Source: Thermoanaerobaculum sp964488355
Lineage (GTDB): Bacteria > Acidobacteriota > Thermoanaerobaculia > Thermoanaerobaculales > Thermoanaerobaculaceae
Direction of reading: 5' to 3'
Assembly: GCA_964488355.1 (NCBI GenBank)
Contig: CAZAUJ010000006.1
Coordinates: 90,315-154,314 of the forward strand
Length of the DNA stretch: 64,000 bases
Part shown: in pieces, positions 45,905 through 53,865 of the stretch
Numbering within the stretch: position 1 is the stretch's first letter
How the letters are laid out: each line of letters starts with the position of its first letter
Translations under genes and position numbers: made by a program
Notes under the pieces: generated by a model
What the model saw: only the letters and a program-made list of their open reading frames with translations
What the model was told of the DNA's origin: nothing
Database searches by the model: none

Positions 45905-45998
45905 CGGGATAAGTAAACGGCGCCCGCCGACGCCGCCGTGGGGCGTTTCGAGCAAATTCGGCAAAAACTAGAACGGGAAGAGGTGAAGGTATTTCAAC

Positions 45999-46898
45999 CT
46001 AGTGGTCGGACCCTCCTCGTTCCTCGAACACAGGAGGGGAAAGCCGGTCAAGGTTACCCGCGCTTCGCTCGTTGGCCTTGGGGCTTCCCGCCAGGCGCTG
46101 CACCACCTGGGTGCCCGCCAAGAGGTCATGCAAGGCCTTGCGGTCCTTGCGCAGGAACATGAGCAGGAAACCCAGGCCGAAGGTGGCCGCCGTCGCCATG
46201 CACGCGGCGGCGCGCAGCCAGGCGCGGCGGTAACCGATGGGTTGGCGAAAGAGGTTGTCCGCCAGGCGCAGCTGCAGCAGGCGCAAGCCCGGCGTGCCGC
46301 CGCGCCGAGCCCAGCCGTGAATCCAGTAGTACCAGCTAAAAATGACCCAGAGGGCGCCGCACCCACCGGCGACGAAAGTTTTGGTCGTCAAATCGGGCGG
46401 CAGAGTCTCTGGCCGCAGCAGCAGCCGCTCGGTGACCAGCATTGCCGCCAGAGGCAAAAAGGGAATGGCCGAGCCGAGCAGGTAGAGGATGGCATCGAGA
46501 CCTAGGGCGGCCAGCCGCCACCAAGGATTGGCGGGCGGAAAAGGCATCACCCCCACGGTGTAGTCCCAGGTAGCTTCCATCAGGCGCGGACGGCCTTGAC
46601 TGGAGAACTGCTTGGCCTCTTCCGGGCCCACCAGCGTGGCTTTCAGCGAGCCGAAGCGGAGCTGGTCTCCCGGCTTGACCCGCTGGCGCTCTACCACCCG
46701 CTGGCCATTGAGGAAGGTACCGTTGGAAGACCCCAGGTCCTCCAGCAGCAGGCCCTCCTCCTCGAAGACAAAAGCGGCGTGCAGGCGCGAAACCGTGTCC
46801 TCCCGCAACCGCACGTCGCAGGAGCGACTGCGGCCGACAACGGTTTTTGGTGCCTGCAGGGGAAACTCCGCATCGCCCACCACAAGCTTCCAGCTCAT
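45999..46898 (-). CDS. FHA domain protein with RDD membrane domain
   Basis: The 299-residue protein starts with a forkhead-associated domain (residues 1-90): VVGRSRSCDVRL, the SRLHA motif, and SSNGTFLNGQRV, which together bind phosphothreonine. Residues 120-270 hold an RDD membrane domain with about four helices and a final FLRKDRKALHDLLAGTQVV. It probably tethers a phosphoprotein to the membrane; the partner kinase is unknown, although a PEGA-type Ser/Thr kinase is 11 kb away. The gene lies 3 nt after the 528-residue gene, so they are one operon. Confidence 0.88.
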   Translation of the reverse strand: MSWKLVVGDAEFPLQAPKTVVGRSRSCDVRLREDTVSRLHAAFVFEEEGLLLEDLGSSNGTFLNGQRVVERQRVKPGDQLRFGSLKATLVGPEEAKQFSSQGRPRLMEATWDYTVGVMPFPPANPWWRLAALGLDAILYLLGSAIPFLPLAAMLVTERLLLRPETLPPDLTTKTFVAGGCGALWVIFSWYYWIHGWARRGGTPGLRLLQLRLADNLFRQPIGYRRAWLRAAACMATAATFGLGFLLMFLRKDRKALHDLLAGTQVVQRLAGSPKANERSAGNLDRLSPPVFEERGGSDH

Positions 46899-46901
46899 GA
46901 G

Positions 46902-48488
46902 CTAAAAAGGGGAGATGCCGCCACGCTCGTTGTGGATGAGCCAAAGGCCGGCATAGGCTCGCAGGAGGCGAAAGCGGGAGCGGTAGAGGCGGTCCAGGTG
47001 CTGGGTTTCGCCGCGATAGAGGGCGTCCTCGATCAGCCACGTGAAGCGTCGATCCAGTTCTTGCGCCCGTTGCAACGTCTGCGTGGCCTGTTCCAGCACC
47101 TCAGCCAGGCGCTCCGAGCCGCGCTTAGACAAGCGGTCAATCTCCCGTGCTTCCTCGTCCGCGCGCAGCCGGAGGGCGGCGCTCCAGGCGAAGGCCTTGG
47201 TTTGCTCCCCCAGAAGGCTTCCCGCAGGGACCTGGCCGGCGGCGAGGGCCAGACACGCCTCCACCTCCCAAGGCTCCATACGCAAGGCCACAACCTCTCG
47301 CGCGTTGGCCAGCTCCGCGGGCGAGCGGTCCTTGCCCGCCAGCTCCAAGGCAAAAAGGATCTTGTTAAGGTACTCGGAAAGAAAGGGATCCGCCAGGGAG
47401 GGCTGCCCGGTGGCCGTGGCCGCTGGCGTGACGCCCATAGGTTCCGGTGCCGGCTCGGAAAGCCTCTCGGGTCCGCCTTCGCGCGGTTGCACGTCAGCCT
47501 GGGCCATATGTCGCAGGTCGAACTGTTCCAGAAGAGCAGTGAGGCTTTCCCGCAAAGCCTGAACGTCCTCGGTGCGGACGTTGTCCTGTTGTTTGGCTTG
47601 CTCAAACCGGTGGCGGGTCCGCTGGAACGTCTCCACCGCCTCTTGCAGCTCAGGTGTGAGCATGTCGGGGTTGCGTTCCAGCTGCCGCACCAGCTCCATC
47701 ACCCGGTTGGTGTCTTGCAGGATTTGCTCTTCTTCCTCCTGCCAGAGGTGCCGGAAGCGGTTTTTGATCGCTACCGTGGTTTCCATGAGCACGGGAAGGA
47801 GCGAGGGATGCAAAAGCGAAGCGCCCAACCGCCGCTTGAGGTTGCGGAAGCGGTCCAGGCTGCCGCTGGCCACCAGCTCGCTGAACGTCCGCGTGTTCAG
47901 GACTTCAGCCCGCAGCTCAGCCACTGCGTGTATGAGAATTTCCACTTCGCGCTCGGGAATTTCCGGCAGGCTGCGGCCTGTCAGCAGCGGCTTGGTCAAC
48001 CTCTCCAGCTCGTGTTTTTCGCGGGAGAGGAAGCCACCGTCAGCCTTGGGGATTTCGGCCAAGCGCGTGAAAAGCACGTCCAGCTTGTCCAAGACGTCGC
48101 CGTTAAGCTCCGGCGCGTCCAGGAAGAACTTGATGATGGCTAGCAGGACCTTCTCATCTTTGGTGCTCAACCGATCGAAGAAGCGACGCAAAAGCGCAGG
48201 GGAAACTGCTTCGTCCGCTTGCCTGAGCTTGCTGTCCACCAAGTCCAAGCGCAGGTTGAGGCGCTCAAGGGAACGCAACACCGCTTCGGTATCAGGGTGG
48301 TTCAACTGCTCGCCCAGCTCCTTGAGCCGATCGAAGGTTTCGCGGAAATCCAAGTCGGGAGGGGGTTCGGGATGCTGCAGGTGCTTGTGCAAACCCTGGA
48401 GAAGCTGGTAGAAGGTCCACTGCGCGCGGCAGCGGTCGGCGACCCTGATGTAACGCTGATTGAGCTGGCCAACGGAAGCAACGGTCAC
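46902..48488 (-). CDS. Unknown, mostly helical 528-residue protein
   Basis: I do not recognise this family. The protein is almost wholly helical and highly charged, with heptad-like Leu/Glu/Arg patterning (LRSLERLNLRLDLVDSKLR, QTLQRAQELDRRFTWLI, and others) and no signal peptide or membrane helix. A break rich in Pro, Glu and Thr lies near 345-375. It could be a cytoplasmic coiled-coil scaffold. The downstream FHA-RDD gene starts 3 nt after its stop, so the two probably work together, perhaps with phosphorylated residues here read by the FHA domain. The GTG at 48488 follows AAAGGA. Confidence 0.72.
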   Translation of the reverse strand: MTVASVGQLNQRYIRVADRCRAQWTFYQLLQGLHKHLQHPEPPPDLDFRETFDRLKELGEQLNHPDTEAVLRSLERLNLRLDLVDSKLRQADEAVSPALLRRFFDRLSTKDEKVLLAIIKFFLDAPELNGDVLDKLDVLFTRLAEIPKADGGFLSREKHELERLTKPLLTGRSLPEIPEREVEILIHAVAELRAEVLNTRTFSELVASGSLDRFRNLKRRLGASLLHPSLLPVLMETTVAIKNRFRHLWQEEEEQILQDTNRVMELVRQLERNPDMLTPELQEAVETFQRTRHRFEQAKQQDNVRTEDVQALRESLTALLEQFDLRHMAQADVQPREGGPERLSEPAPEPMGVTPAATATGQPSLADPFLSEYLNKILFALELAGKDRSPAELANAREVVALRMEPWEVEACLALAAGQVPAGSLLGEQTKAFAWSAALRLRADEEAREIDRLSKRGSERLAEVLEQATQTLQRAQELDRRFTWLIEDALYRGETQHLDRLYRSRFRLLRAYAGLWLIHNERGGISPF

Positions 48489-48508
48489 AGTCGTCGTCCT
48501 TTGCCTTG

Positions 48509-48535
48509 ATTATACGACAAGCAAGGCCGATGCAA
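48509..48535 (-). promoter_or_regulatory. Promoter of the coiled-coil/FHA operon
   Basis: On the minus strand a perfect TATAAT (48514-48509) lies 15 nt after TTGCAT (48535-48530). The predicted start is near 48502, giving a short leader of about 14 nt with an AAAGGA ribosome site. Confidence 0.65.
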
Positions 48536-48588
48536 GAGGCTGCCCGAAGGACAGGATCCGGCATAATGCGCGGGGTGCGGAGGCAGGC

Positions 48589-49116
48589 ATGCTGAAAAGA
48601 AAAGTGGTCCCGGCGGAGGAGCTCCAGGCCATCCTCGACCGCTTGGCAGGAGAGCTGGAGGCCGATTTGGCGGGGAAAGACCCCGTGTTTGTGGGGGTGC
48701 TCAAAGGTGCGGTGTATTTCTTCACTGCCCTTACCCAGCGCCTGTCACGCTCGGTGGTGGTGGATTTTATCCAGGTCTCATCCTACGGCGCCTCCACCAC
48801 CTCCTCCGGTACGGTGACGCTGGTTAAGGACCTGACCACGGATATTGCGGGCAAGGATGTTTACGTGGTCGAGGATATCGTGGACACAGGCATCACCTTG
48901 GTGGATGTCTTAGCCCTCATTGCCGCCCGCCACCCCCGCTCACTGAAGGTGGTTGCCCTGTTGTCCAAGCCCTCGCGGCGCCTGCGCGCCGTTTCTGTGG
49001 ACTTCGTGGGCAGGGAGATCCCCGACGTGTTTGTGGTTGGCTTCGGCCTTGACTTTGCCGAGCAGTTCCGTAACCTTCCGGAGATTTGGGAATTTGAGCC
49101 CCAGCAGGGAGGTTGA
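48589..49116 (+). CDS. hpt: Hypoxanthine phosphoribosyltransferase
   Basis: The 175-residue enzyme salvages hypoxanthine or guanine with PRPP. The PRPP-binding loop VYVVEDIVDTGITL lies near 92-105, the flexible loop region SSYGASTTSSG near 66, and the C-terminal LDFAEQFRNLPEIW fits hpt. The ATG at 48589 follows GCGGAGG, and CATAAT at 48562-48567 may be a -10. It is the first of a plus-strand run: hpt, ridA, yqeB, a patatin gene, lnt, prfB, a glycosyltransferase and a Nudix gene, with spacing of a few bases or overlaps throughout. Confidence 0.94.
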   Translation: MLKRKVVPAEELQAILDRLAGELEADLAGKDPVFVGVLKGAVYFFTALTQRLSRSVVVDFIQVSSYGASTTSSGTVTLVKDLTTDIAGKDVYVVEDIVDTGITLVDVLALIAARHPRSLKVVALLSKPSRRLRAVSVDFVGREIPDVFVVGFGLDFAEQFRNLPEIWEFEPQQGG

Positions 49117-49117
49117 T

Positions 49118-49501
49118 ATGGCGTGCCAACCGGTTCCCGTAGCCACTTCCGAAGCGCCCGCCGCCATCGGCCCGTACAGCCAAGCGATGCGTGCGGGGAA
49201 CTGGGTTTTTGTTTCGGGACAAATCCCCCTCCCGCCGGAGGGCGGTACCTTGCCCGAGAGCTTTGCCGAGCAAGCGCAGCAGGCGCTGGCCAACCTGCGT
49301 GCCATTCTTCAGGCGGCCGGGGTTGAGCTGTCGCAGGTGGTGAAGGTCAACGTCTATCTCACAGACCTGGGCAGGTTTTCCGAGTTCAACGCCATTTACC
49401 AGGCGTTCTTCGGCTCGCACCGTCCGGCGAGGGCGGTAGTCCAGGTCTCAGCCCTGCCCCGAGGTGCCCAGCTTGAGGTGGAGGCGGTGGCGTGCCTGTA
49501 A
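49118..49501 (+). CDS. ridA: RidA family enamine/imine deaminase
   Basis: The 127-residue protein hydrolyses reactive enamines and imines such as 2-aminoacrylate from PLP enzymes. Signatures are APAAIGPYSQAMRAGNWVFVSGQIP at the start, NVYLTDLGRFSEFNAIY, and RPARAVVQVSALPRGAQLEVEAVA with the key Arg. GGGAGG precedes the ATG, which is 1 nt after the hpt stop. The end overlaps yqeB by 10 nt. Confidence 0.95.
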   Translation: MACQPVPVATSEAPAAIGPYSQAMRAGNWVFVSGQIPLPPEGGTLPESFAEQAQQALANLRAILQAAGVELSQVVKVNVYLTDLGRFSEFNAIYQAFFGSHRPARAVVQVSALPRGAQLEVEAVACL

Positions 49502-50382
49502 GGGAAAGACTGCGCGATTTGCGGGTTTTGATCCGCGGGGCTGGGGAGCTGGGCAGCGCGGTGGCCAGTCATTTGGCCCACCAAGGCTGCGAGAACATCG
49601 TGCTGGTGGATCTGCCATTCCCCAAAGCCGTGCGGCGAAATGTTTGCTTTTCCGAAGCGGCTTTCGAGCACGCCAAAACGGTAGATGGGGTTACCGCTCG
49701 GCTGGCCATGAGCGTTCGGGAGATCCACACCGTGTTGGCCCGCGGTGACCTAGCGCTCACAACCTTCCCCTTGAACGAGGTGCTCGCGGCCTACCGCCCC
49801 CACGTGTACGTGGAAGCGGCCATGCTCAAGCGCAACTGGGGGCTTAGTACCAGCATTGCCCCGCTGGTGGTGGCGTTGGGACCTGGCTATCAAGCGGGGA
49901 AGGACTGCCACGTAGTGGTGGAAACGGTGCGGGGTCCCCAGCTGGGTCGCATCCTTGAGGGTGGCGAGGAGTTGGCACCGGCACCGCCGGCGATCATCAT
50001 GGGTTATAGCCAGGAGCGCGTGATCAAGGCCCAGTACCGCGGCATCTTCCACACCTCCCATAGAATCGGCGACCGGGTTGAACAAGGCGAGAAGGTCGGC
50101 TTTATTTCCCTGGTGGTGGCCCGCGAGGACCTGTACCGCGGGGTGCCCGTGGACGACGACTTCCCCGTGGTAGCGCGCGTTTCTGGCGTCATTCGCGGCC
50201 TCCTGCGCGATAGCGTGCCGGTGGAGGTGGGGGACAAAATTGGGGATGTGGACCCGCGTGGCGTGACCGAGGACCTGCACCACATTTCCGACAAGGCTCG
50301 GCGGGTTGCCGAGGGGGTGCTGGAGGCAATCGTCCTGCACCTTCCCACGTTGGCCCCTGGGCAACTGGTGGAAGCGCGGTAG
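49492..50382 (+). CDS. yqeB: YqeB/EF2563 family (selenium-dependent molybdenum hydroxylase maturation-like)
   Basis: The 296-residue protein has a Rossmann start VLIRGAGELGSAVASHLA and the later segments AAMLKRNWGLSTSIAPLVVALGPGY, YRGIFHTSHRIGDRVEQGEKVGF and VVARVSGVIRGLLRDSVPVEVGDKIGDVDPRG, typical of the EF2563/YqeB family. These genes usually accompany selenium-dependent molybdenum hydroxylases and selD/yqeC. No such genes are visible here, so the local role is unclear. GTG is the start; it overlaps ridA by 10 nt. The patatin gene follows after 2 nt. Confidence 0.85.
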   Translation: MPVRERLRDLRVLIRGAGELGSAVASHLAHQGCENIVLVDLPFPKAVRRNVCFSEAAFEHAKTVDGVTARLAMSVREIHTVLARGDLALTTFPLNEVLAAYRPHVYVEAAMLKRNWGLSTSIAPLVVALGPGYQAGKDCHVVVETVRGPQLGRILEGGEELAPAPPAIIMGYSQERVIKAQYRGIFHTSHRIGDRVEQGEKVGFISLVVAREDLYRGVPVDDDFPVVARVSGVIRGLLRDSVPVEVGDKIGDVDPRGVTEDLHHISDKARRVAEGVLEAIVLHLPTLAPGQLVEAR

Positions 50383-50384
50383 GC

Positions 50385-51245
50385 ATGAAAAACGGCAGCG
50401 AGGGTGTGGTCCTGGCCCTGGGTGGCGGGGGCATGCGCGGTGTGGCCCACCTGGGTGTGCTGCGGGTGTTGGCTCAGGCTGGGGTGCCGCTGCGCGGAAT
50501 CGCCGGAACCTCCTCGGGGGCGTTGTTGGGCGCGTTGTGGCTGGTGGCTGGGGAGGAGGCGGTGGAGCGGGTGCGGGCTTTCGTCCGCTCAGGGCGGGCC
50601 AGGCGGATGCCCGATTTCCACCAACTGGGTCAGGGAAGCCCGTTGGAGCGCGTGCGCCTGGCTTGGCAAGTAGGCCAGGTCTTGCTGCGCAAGGCCCTCC
50701 TGTCCGAAAAGCACATGCTGGATTACGTGGGGTTCTTTTTGCCGGAGATGAACATGGACGCGCTGCCCGTGCCTTTCATTGCTGTGGCCACCGACTCCCT
50801 CACCGGTGAGGAGGTCTGGCTGATTCGCGGTTCCCTGCGGCGGGCAGTGGCGGCCAGCTCAGCCATGCCGGGGCTGGTAGCGCCCCTGGTGGTCGGCGGG
50901 CGTTTTTTGCAGGACGGTGGGGCGGTGGCGGAAATCCCCGTGCGGGCGGCCCGGAGCTTGGGTTCGCCGGTGTTGGCGGTCGAGGTGAGCGAGGGCCTGC
51001 CACGGGGCTTTCCCGGCAAGGATGGGGTGGCGCGGGCTATGCTGCGCGCTGCCGCCATGGGCTGGCAAGCGCTGCGGCGGCGCCTTTTGGCGGAAGCGGA
51101 TTACGTTATTGCACCAGCGGTGAACCACCTTCATTGGGCCGACTACCACGCGGTGGACGAGGCGGTGACCGCGGGGGAAGAGGCGGCCAAGGCGTTCCTG
51201 CAGGTTTGGCCGGGGCCTTCTTCGGTTCCCTTGGGGGCCCCGTGA
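50385..51245 (+). CDS. Patatin-like phospholipase (RssA-type)
   Basis: The 286-residue protein has the patatin catalytic dyad: oxyanion loop GGGGMRG at residues 13-19, nucleophile Ser43 in GTSSG, and the acidic partner in QDGG near 181. It matches RssA/NTE-type acyl hydrolases, which release fatty acids from membrane lipids. The last residues overlap the lnt start (GTGA), so it is expressed together with lipoprotein acylation. Whether it acts on phospholipids here is inferred. Confidence 0.9.
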   Translation: MKNGSEGVVLALGGGGMRGVAHLGVLRVLAQAGVPLRGIAGTSSGALLGALWLVAGEEAVERVRAFVRSGRARRMPDFHQLGQGSPLERVRLAWQVGQVLLRKALLSEKHMLDYVGFFLPEMNMDALPVPFIAVATDSLTGEEVWLIRGSLRRAVAASSAMPGLVAPLVVGGRFLQDGGAVAEIPVRAARSLGSPVLAVEVSEGLPRGFPGKDGVARAMLRAAAMGWQALRRRLLAEADYVIAPAVNHLHWADYHAVDEAVTAGEEAAKAFLQVWPGPSSVPLGAP

Positions 51246-52735
51246 GCTGCCGGGTCAGGGTACCGGCTGGGCTGCTGGCGGTTGCTGCCGGCCTGGGACT
51301 GGCTTTCGCCTTACCGCAGTGGCATTGGTGGCCCCTGCTGCCCGCAAGCACGCTGATGTTGCCTTGGTTGCTCCAGCGGGCCGGGAGAGGCGGACGAGCG
51401 TTTCTGCTGGGTTGGTTGGCAGGTTTTTCCCACTGGCTGTTGGCTGTAAGTTGGGTCCCGGAGGTGCTGACCCGCTACGGCCACCTCTCGGGCTGGTCTT
51501 CGGCCTTGGCCTGGGCGCTTATGAGCGCGATTTTGGCCAGCTTTTGGGGGTTAACCTTTTGGGCAGCCTTGGGCTTTCGCGGTTTTTCCCAACCTCTGGT
51601 CTTGGCTTTGGGCCTTTCCTTTGCCGAGGTGGTACAGGGCCTCCCCCCCTTCAACTTCCCCTGGAACCCCCTGGCCGCTGCCTTGGTTCCCTGGCCCTGG
51701 ACCCTGCAGGCTTTGCCTGTGTTGGGCACGGCCCTTTTTGGTTTGCTCTTTCGCTGGGCAGTGCTGGCTGCGGCAACCGCGTGCCTCACCCGCAGCGCCA
51801 GGGCCCTTTGGCCCCTGGCTGCATGCGCCGTTACTTTGGTAGCCGCAGCCTGGTTGGCGCCCTCCTTTCGACCGACCGGCGAGCCGCTGTCGGTGGCTGC
51901 CCTTCAGCCCAACGTCCCCTTGGAGATGAGATGGGAAGCAGCCAACGTGGCAGAAATCGAAGCACGCGTGTGGCGGTTAAGCCAGGAGGCGGCGGGAAAG
52001 GCACGTTGGCTAGTTTGGCCGGAAAGCGCTGTGCCCCGCCTGTTGGAGCGTGATCTGGCCTTCCGCCAGGAGCTGGTCGGCTTCGCCCGCGAGCGGGACC
52101 GCTGGCTGGTGCTCAACTCCATCGGCTTCGGTGCGGAAGGGACGTACTTCAACTCCATGTATGCGGTCTCGCCCGCGGGAGAGGTCTCGCGCTACGACAA
52201 GGTTCATCTGGTGCCCTTCGGTGAGTACGTGCCCTGGGTAGGGCGGCTGGCTTTCCTCCGGCCACTGGTGCGCGAGGTGGGCGGCTTCACCCCTGGGGCC
52301 GGCCCCTCCTTGCTGCCGGGACCGGTGGGGCCTTTTGCTCCGGCGGTTTGCTACGAGGTTGCGTTTCCCTTGCACGTGGCAGCGCAAGTGCGCCAGGGCG
52401 CAAGGGTTTTGGTCACCGTGACCAACGACGGGTGGTACGGGCAAACCGCTGCGCCGCACCAGCACCTCGCCCTCGCGATCCTGCGCGCGGTGGAAAGCCG
52501 AAGATACCTGGTGCGTGCTGCCAATACAGGCATTTCGGCGATCGTTGACCCACAAGGACGGGTGTTGAGCCGGCTGGATGTGGGGGAGCAGGGGGTGGTC
52601 CTTGGCCAGGTGCAGGCAGGCGTGGGCGTGACCCCGGCGGCGCGCGTGGCACCCGTTCTCCATGGCTTGCCCGCGGCAGCCTTTGGCGTTGCTATACTGG
52701 CGAGGCTGCGGCGAAGGCGAGAGGCTGGGTTCTGA
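51242..52735 (+). CDS. lnt: Apolipoprotein N-acyltransferase
   Basis: The 497-residue inner-membrane protein has about six N-terminal helices and a periplasmic nitrilase-like domain. The catalytic Glu, Lys and Cys are in WPESAVP, YDKVHLVPFGEYVPW and APAVCYEVAFP, the order of E. coli E267, K335 and C387. It adds the third acyl chain to the N-terminal Cys of lipoproteins in Gram-negative envelopes. Start GTG at 51242 overlaps the patatin stop. The end is 22 nt before prfB, and TATACT at 52693-52698 may be a promoter element for prfB. Confidence 0.95.
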   Translation: MSCRVRVPAGLLAVAAGLGLAFALPQWHWWPLLPASTLMLPWLLQRAGRGGRAFLLGWLAGFSHWLLAVSWVPEVLTRYGHLSGWSSALAWALMSAILASFWGLTFWAALGFRGFSQPLVLALGLSFAEVVQGLPPFNFPWNPLAAALVPWPWTLQALPVLGTALFGLLFRWAVLAAATACLTRSARALWPLAACAVTLVAAAWLAPSFRPTGEPLSVAALQPNVPLEMRWEAANVAEIEARVWRLSQEAAGKARWLVWPESAVPRLLERDLAFRQELVGFARERDRWLVLNSIGFGAEGTYFNSMYAVSPAGEVSRYDKVHLVPFGEYVPWVGRLAFLRPLVREVGGFTPGAGPSLLPGPVGPFAPAVCYEVAFPLHVAAQVRQGARVLVTVTNDGWYGQTAAPHQHLALAILRAVESRRYLVRAANTGISAIVDPQGRVLSRLDVGEQGVVLGQVQAGVGVTPAARVAPVLHGLPAAAFGVAILARLRRRREAGF

Positions 52736-52757
52736 CTTCCCGCGCAGGAGGTGTGGC

Positions 52758-53865
52758 ATGTGGGAGGAGCGCGCAGCGGAAGCCAAGAGGCTTTTGCAAT
52801 CCATCAACAGCTTGCGGGGGTACCTTTGACGCCCCCACTCTTGCTCGCCAGCACGAGGAGCTGAGCCGCCAAACACACGAGGAAGGTTTCTGGCAGGACA
52901 AGGGCCGAGCGCGGGAGGTCATGCAGCGCGTGCGCACCCTGGAAAGCAAGCTGGCCACCGACCGGTTTCTGCGCGAAGCGGCGGAGGAGCTGGAGGTGCT
53001 GTTGGAGTTGGGTGAGGAGGACCCGGCGGTGGAGGAAGAGCTCATTCGCACCATCGGCCGCATTGGCCCACGCCTGGAACAACTCTCCCTGCAAATCAAG
53101 ATGACGGGCGAGTACGATGCGAACAACGCGTACTTGGAAATCCATCCAGGAGCAGGAGGGACCGAATCGGCTGACTGGGCCCAGATGCTGCTGCGCATGT
53201 ACCTGCGCTGGTGCGAGCGGCGGGGCTTCGAAGCGGTGGTGCTGGACGTGCAGGACGCGGAGGAGGCGGGCATCAAGGCAGCCACGGTACTGGTGAAGGG
53301 CGAGTACGCTTACGGCTTCCTCAAGGCGGAAAACGGCATTCACCGCCTGGTGCGCATTTCCCCCTTCGACGCTCAGGGTCGCCGCCACACCTCGTTCGCC
53401 TCGGTGCACGTGTACCCGGAGGTGGACGAAGAGGTGGAGGTGGAAATCGAGGAGAAAGACCTGCGCATCGACCGCTTCTGTGCCTCCGGCCCCGGTGGGC
53501 AGGGGGTCAACACCACCTACTCGGCCGTGCGGGTCACGCACCTGCCCACGGGCATCGTGGTCAGCTGCCAAAACGAGCGCTCGCAAATCAAGAACCTGGC
53601 TACCGCCATGAAGGTGCTCAAGGCGCGGCTTTTTGAGCTGGAACGGCAAAAGAAGGAGCAGGAGCTGGAAAAAATCAAGGGCCCGAAGAAAGACATCGCC
53701 TGGGGCAACCAGATTCGCTCCTACGTCCTGCAGCCCTATCGCTTGGTCAAGGACCTGCGCACTGGCTACGAGGTGGGCGATGCCGACCGGGTGCTGGACG
53801 GGGACCTGGACGGCTTCATCGAGGCGTACTTGAAGCAGCAGGTGTTGGAAGTGCAGGAGCGGTGA
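52758..53865 (+). CDS. prfB: Peptide chain release factor 2, made by +1 programmed frameshift
   Basis: Translation starts at the ATG at 52758 behind AGGAGG. It runs 23 codons to an in-frame TGA at 52827-52829 and continues in the +1 frame from GAC at 52828, giving a 368-residue RF2 that releases chains at UGA and UAA. Family motifs after the shift are the anticodon-mimic SPF in VRISPFDAQGRRHTSF and GGQ in SGPGGQGVN. The frameshift autoregulates RF2 by a UGA codon. It overlaps the following glycosyltransferase gene by GTGA. Confidence 0.95.
52814..52830 (+). promoter_or_regulatory. prfB: prfB programmed +1 frameshift site
   Basis: The site reads GCGGGGG-TAC-CTT-TGA-C. The G-rich stretch acts as an internal Shine-Dalgarno 3 nt before the slippery CTT, followed by the UGA and C, just as in the classic AGGGGG-TAT-CTT-TGA-C of E. 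coli. Confidence 0.95.

Noticed and set aside
46596..48143. 515-codon plus-strand frame opposite the coiled-coil and FHA genes
   Set aside because: It has no domain, while the minus-strand genes have a strong TATAAT promoter, a ribosome site and a clear FHA domain.
52758..52829. Tiny gene or broken prfB ending at TGA
   Set aside because: The CTT-TGA-C context and the open +1 frame show the conserved RF2 frameshift, so it is not a pseudogene, and selenocysteine is not needed.
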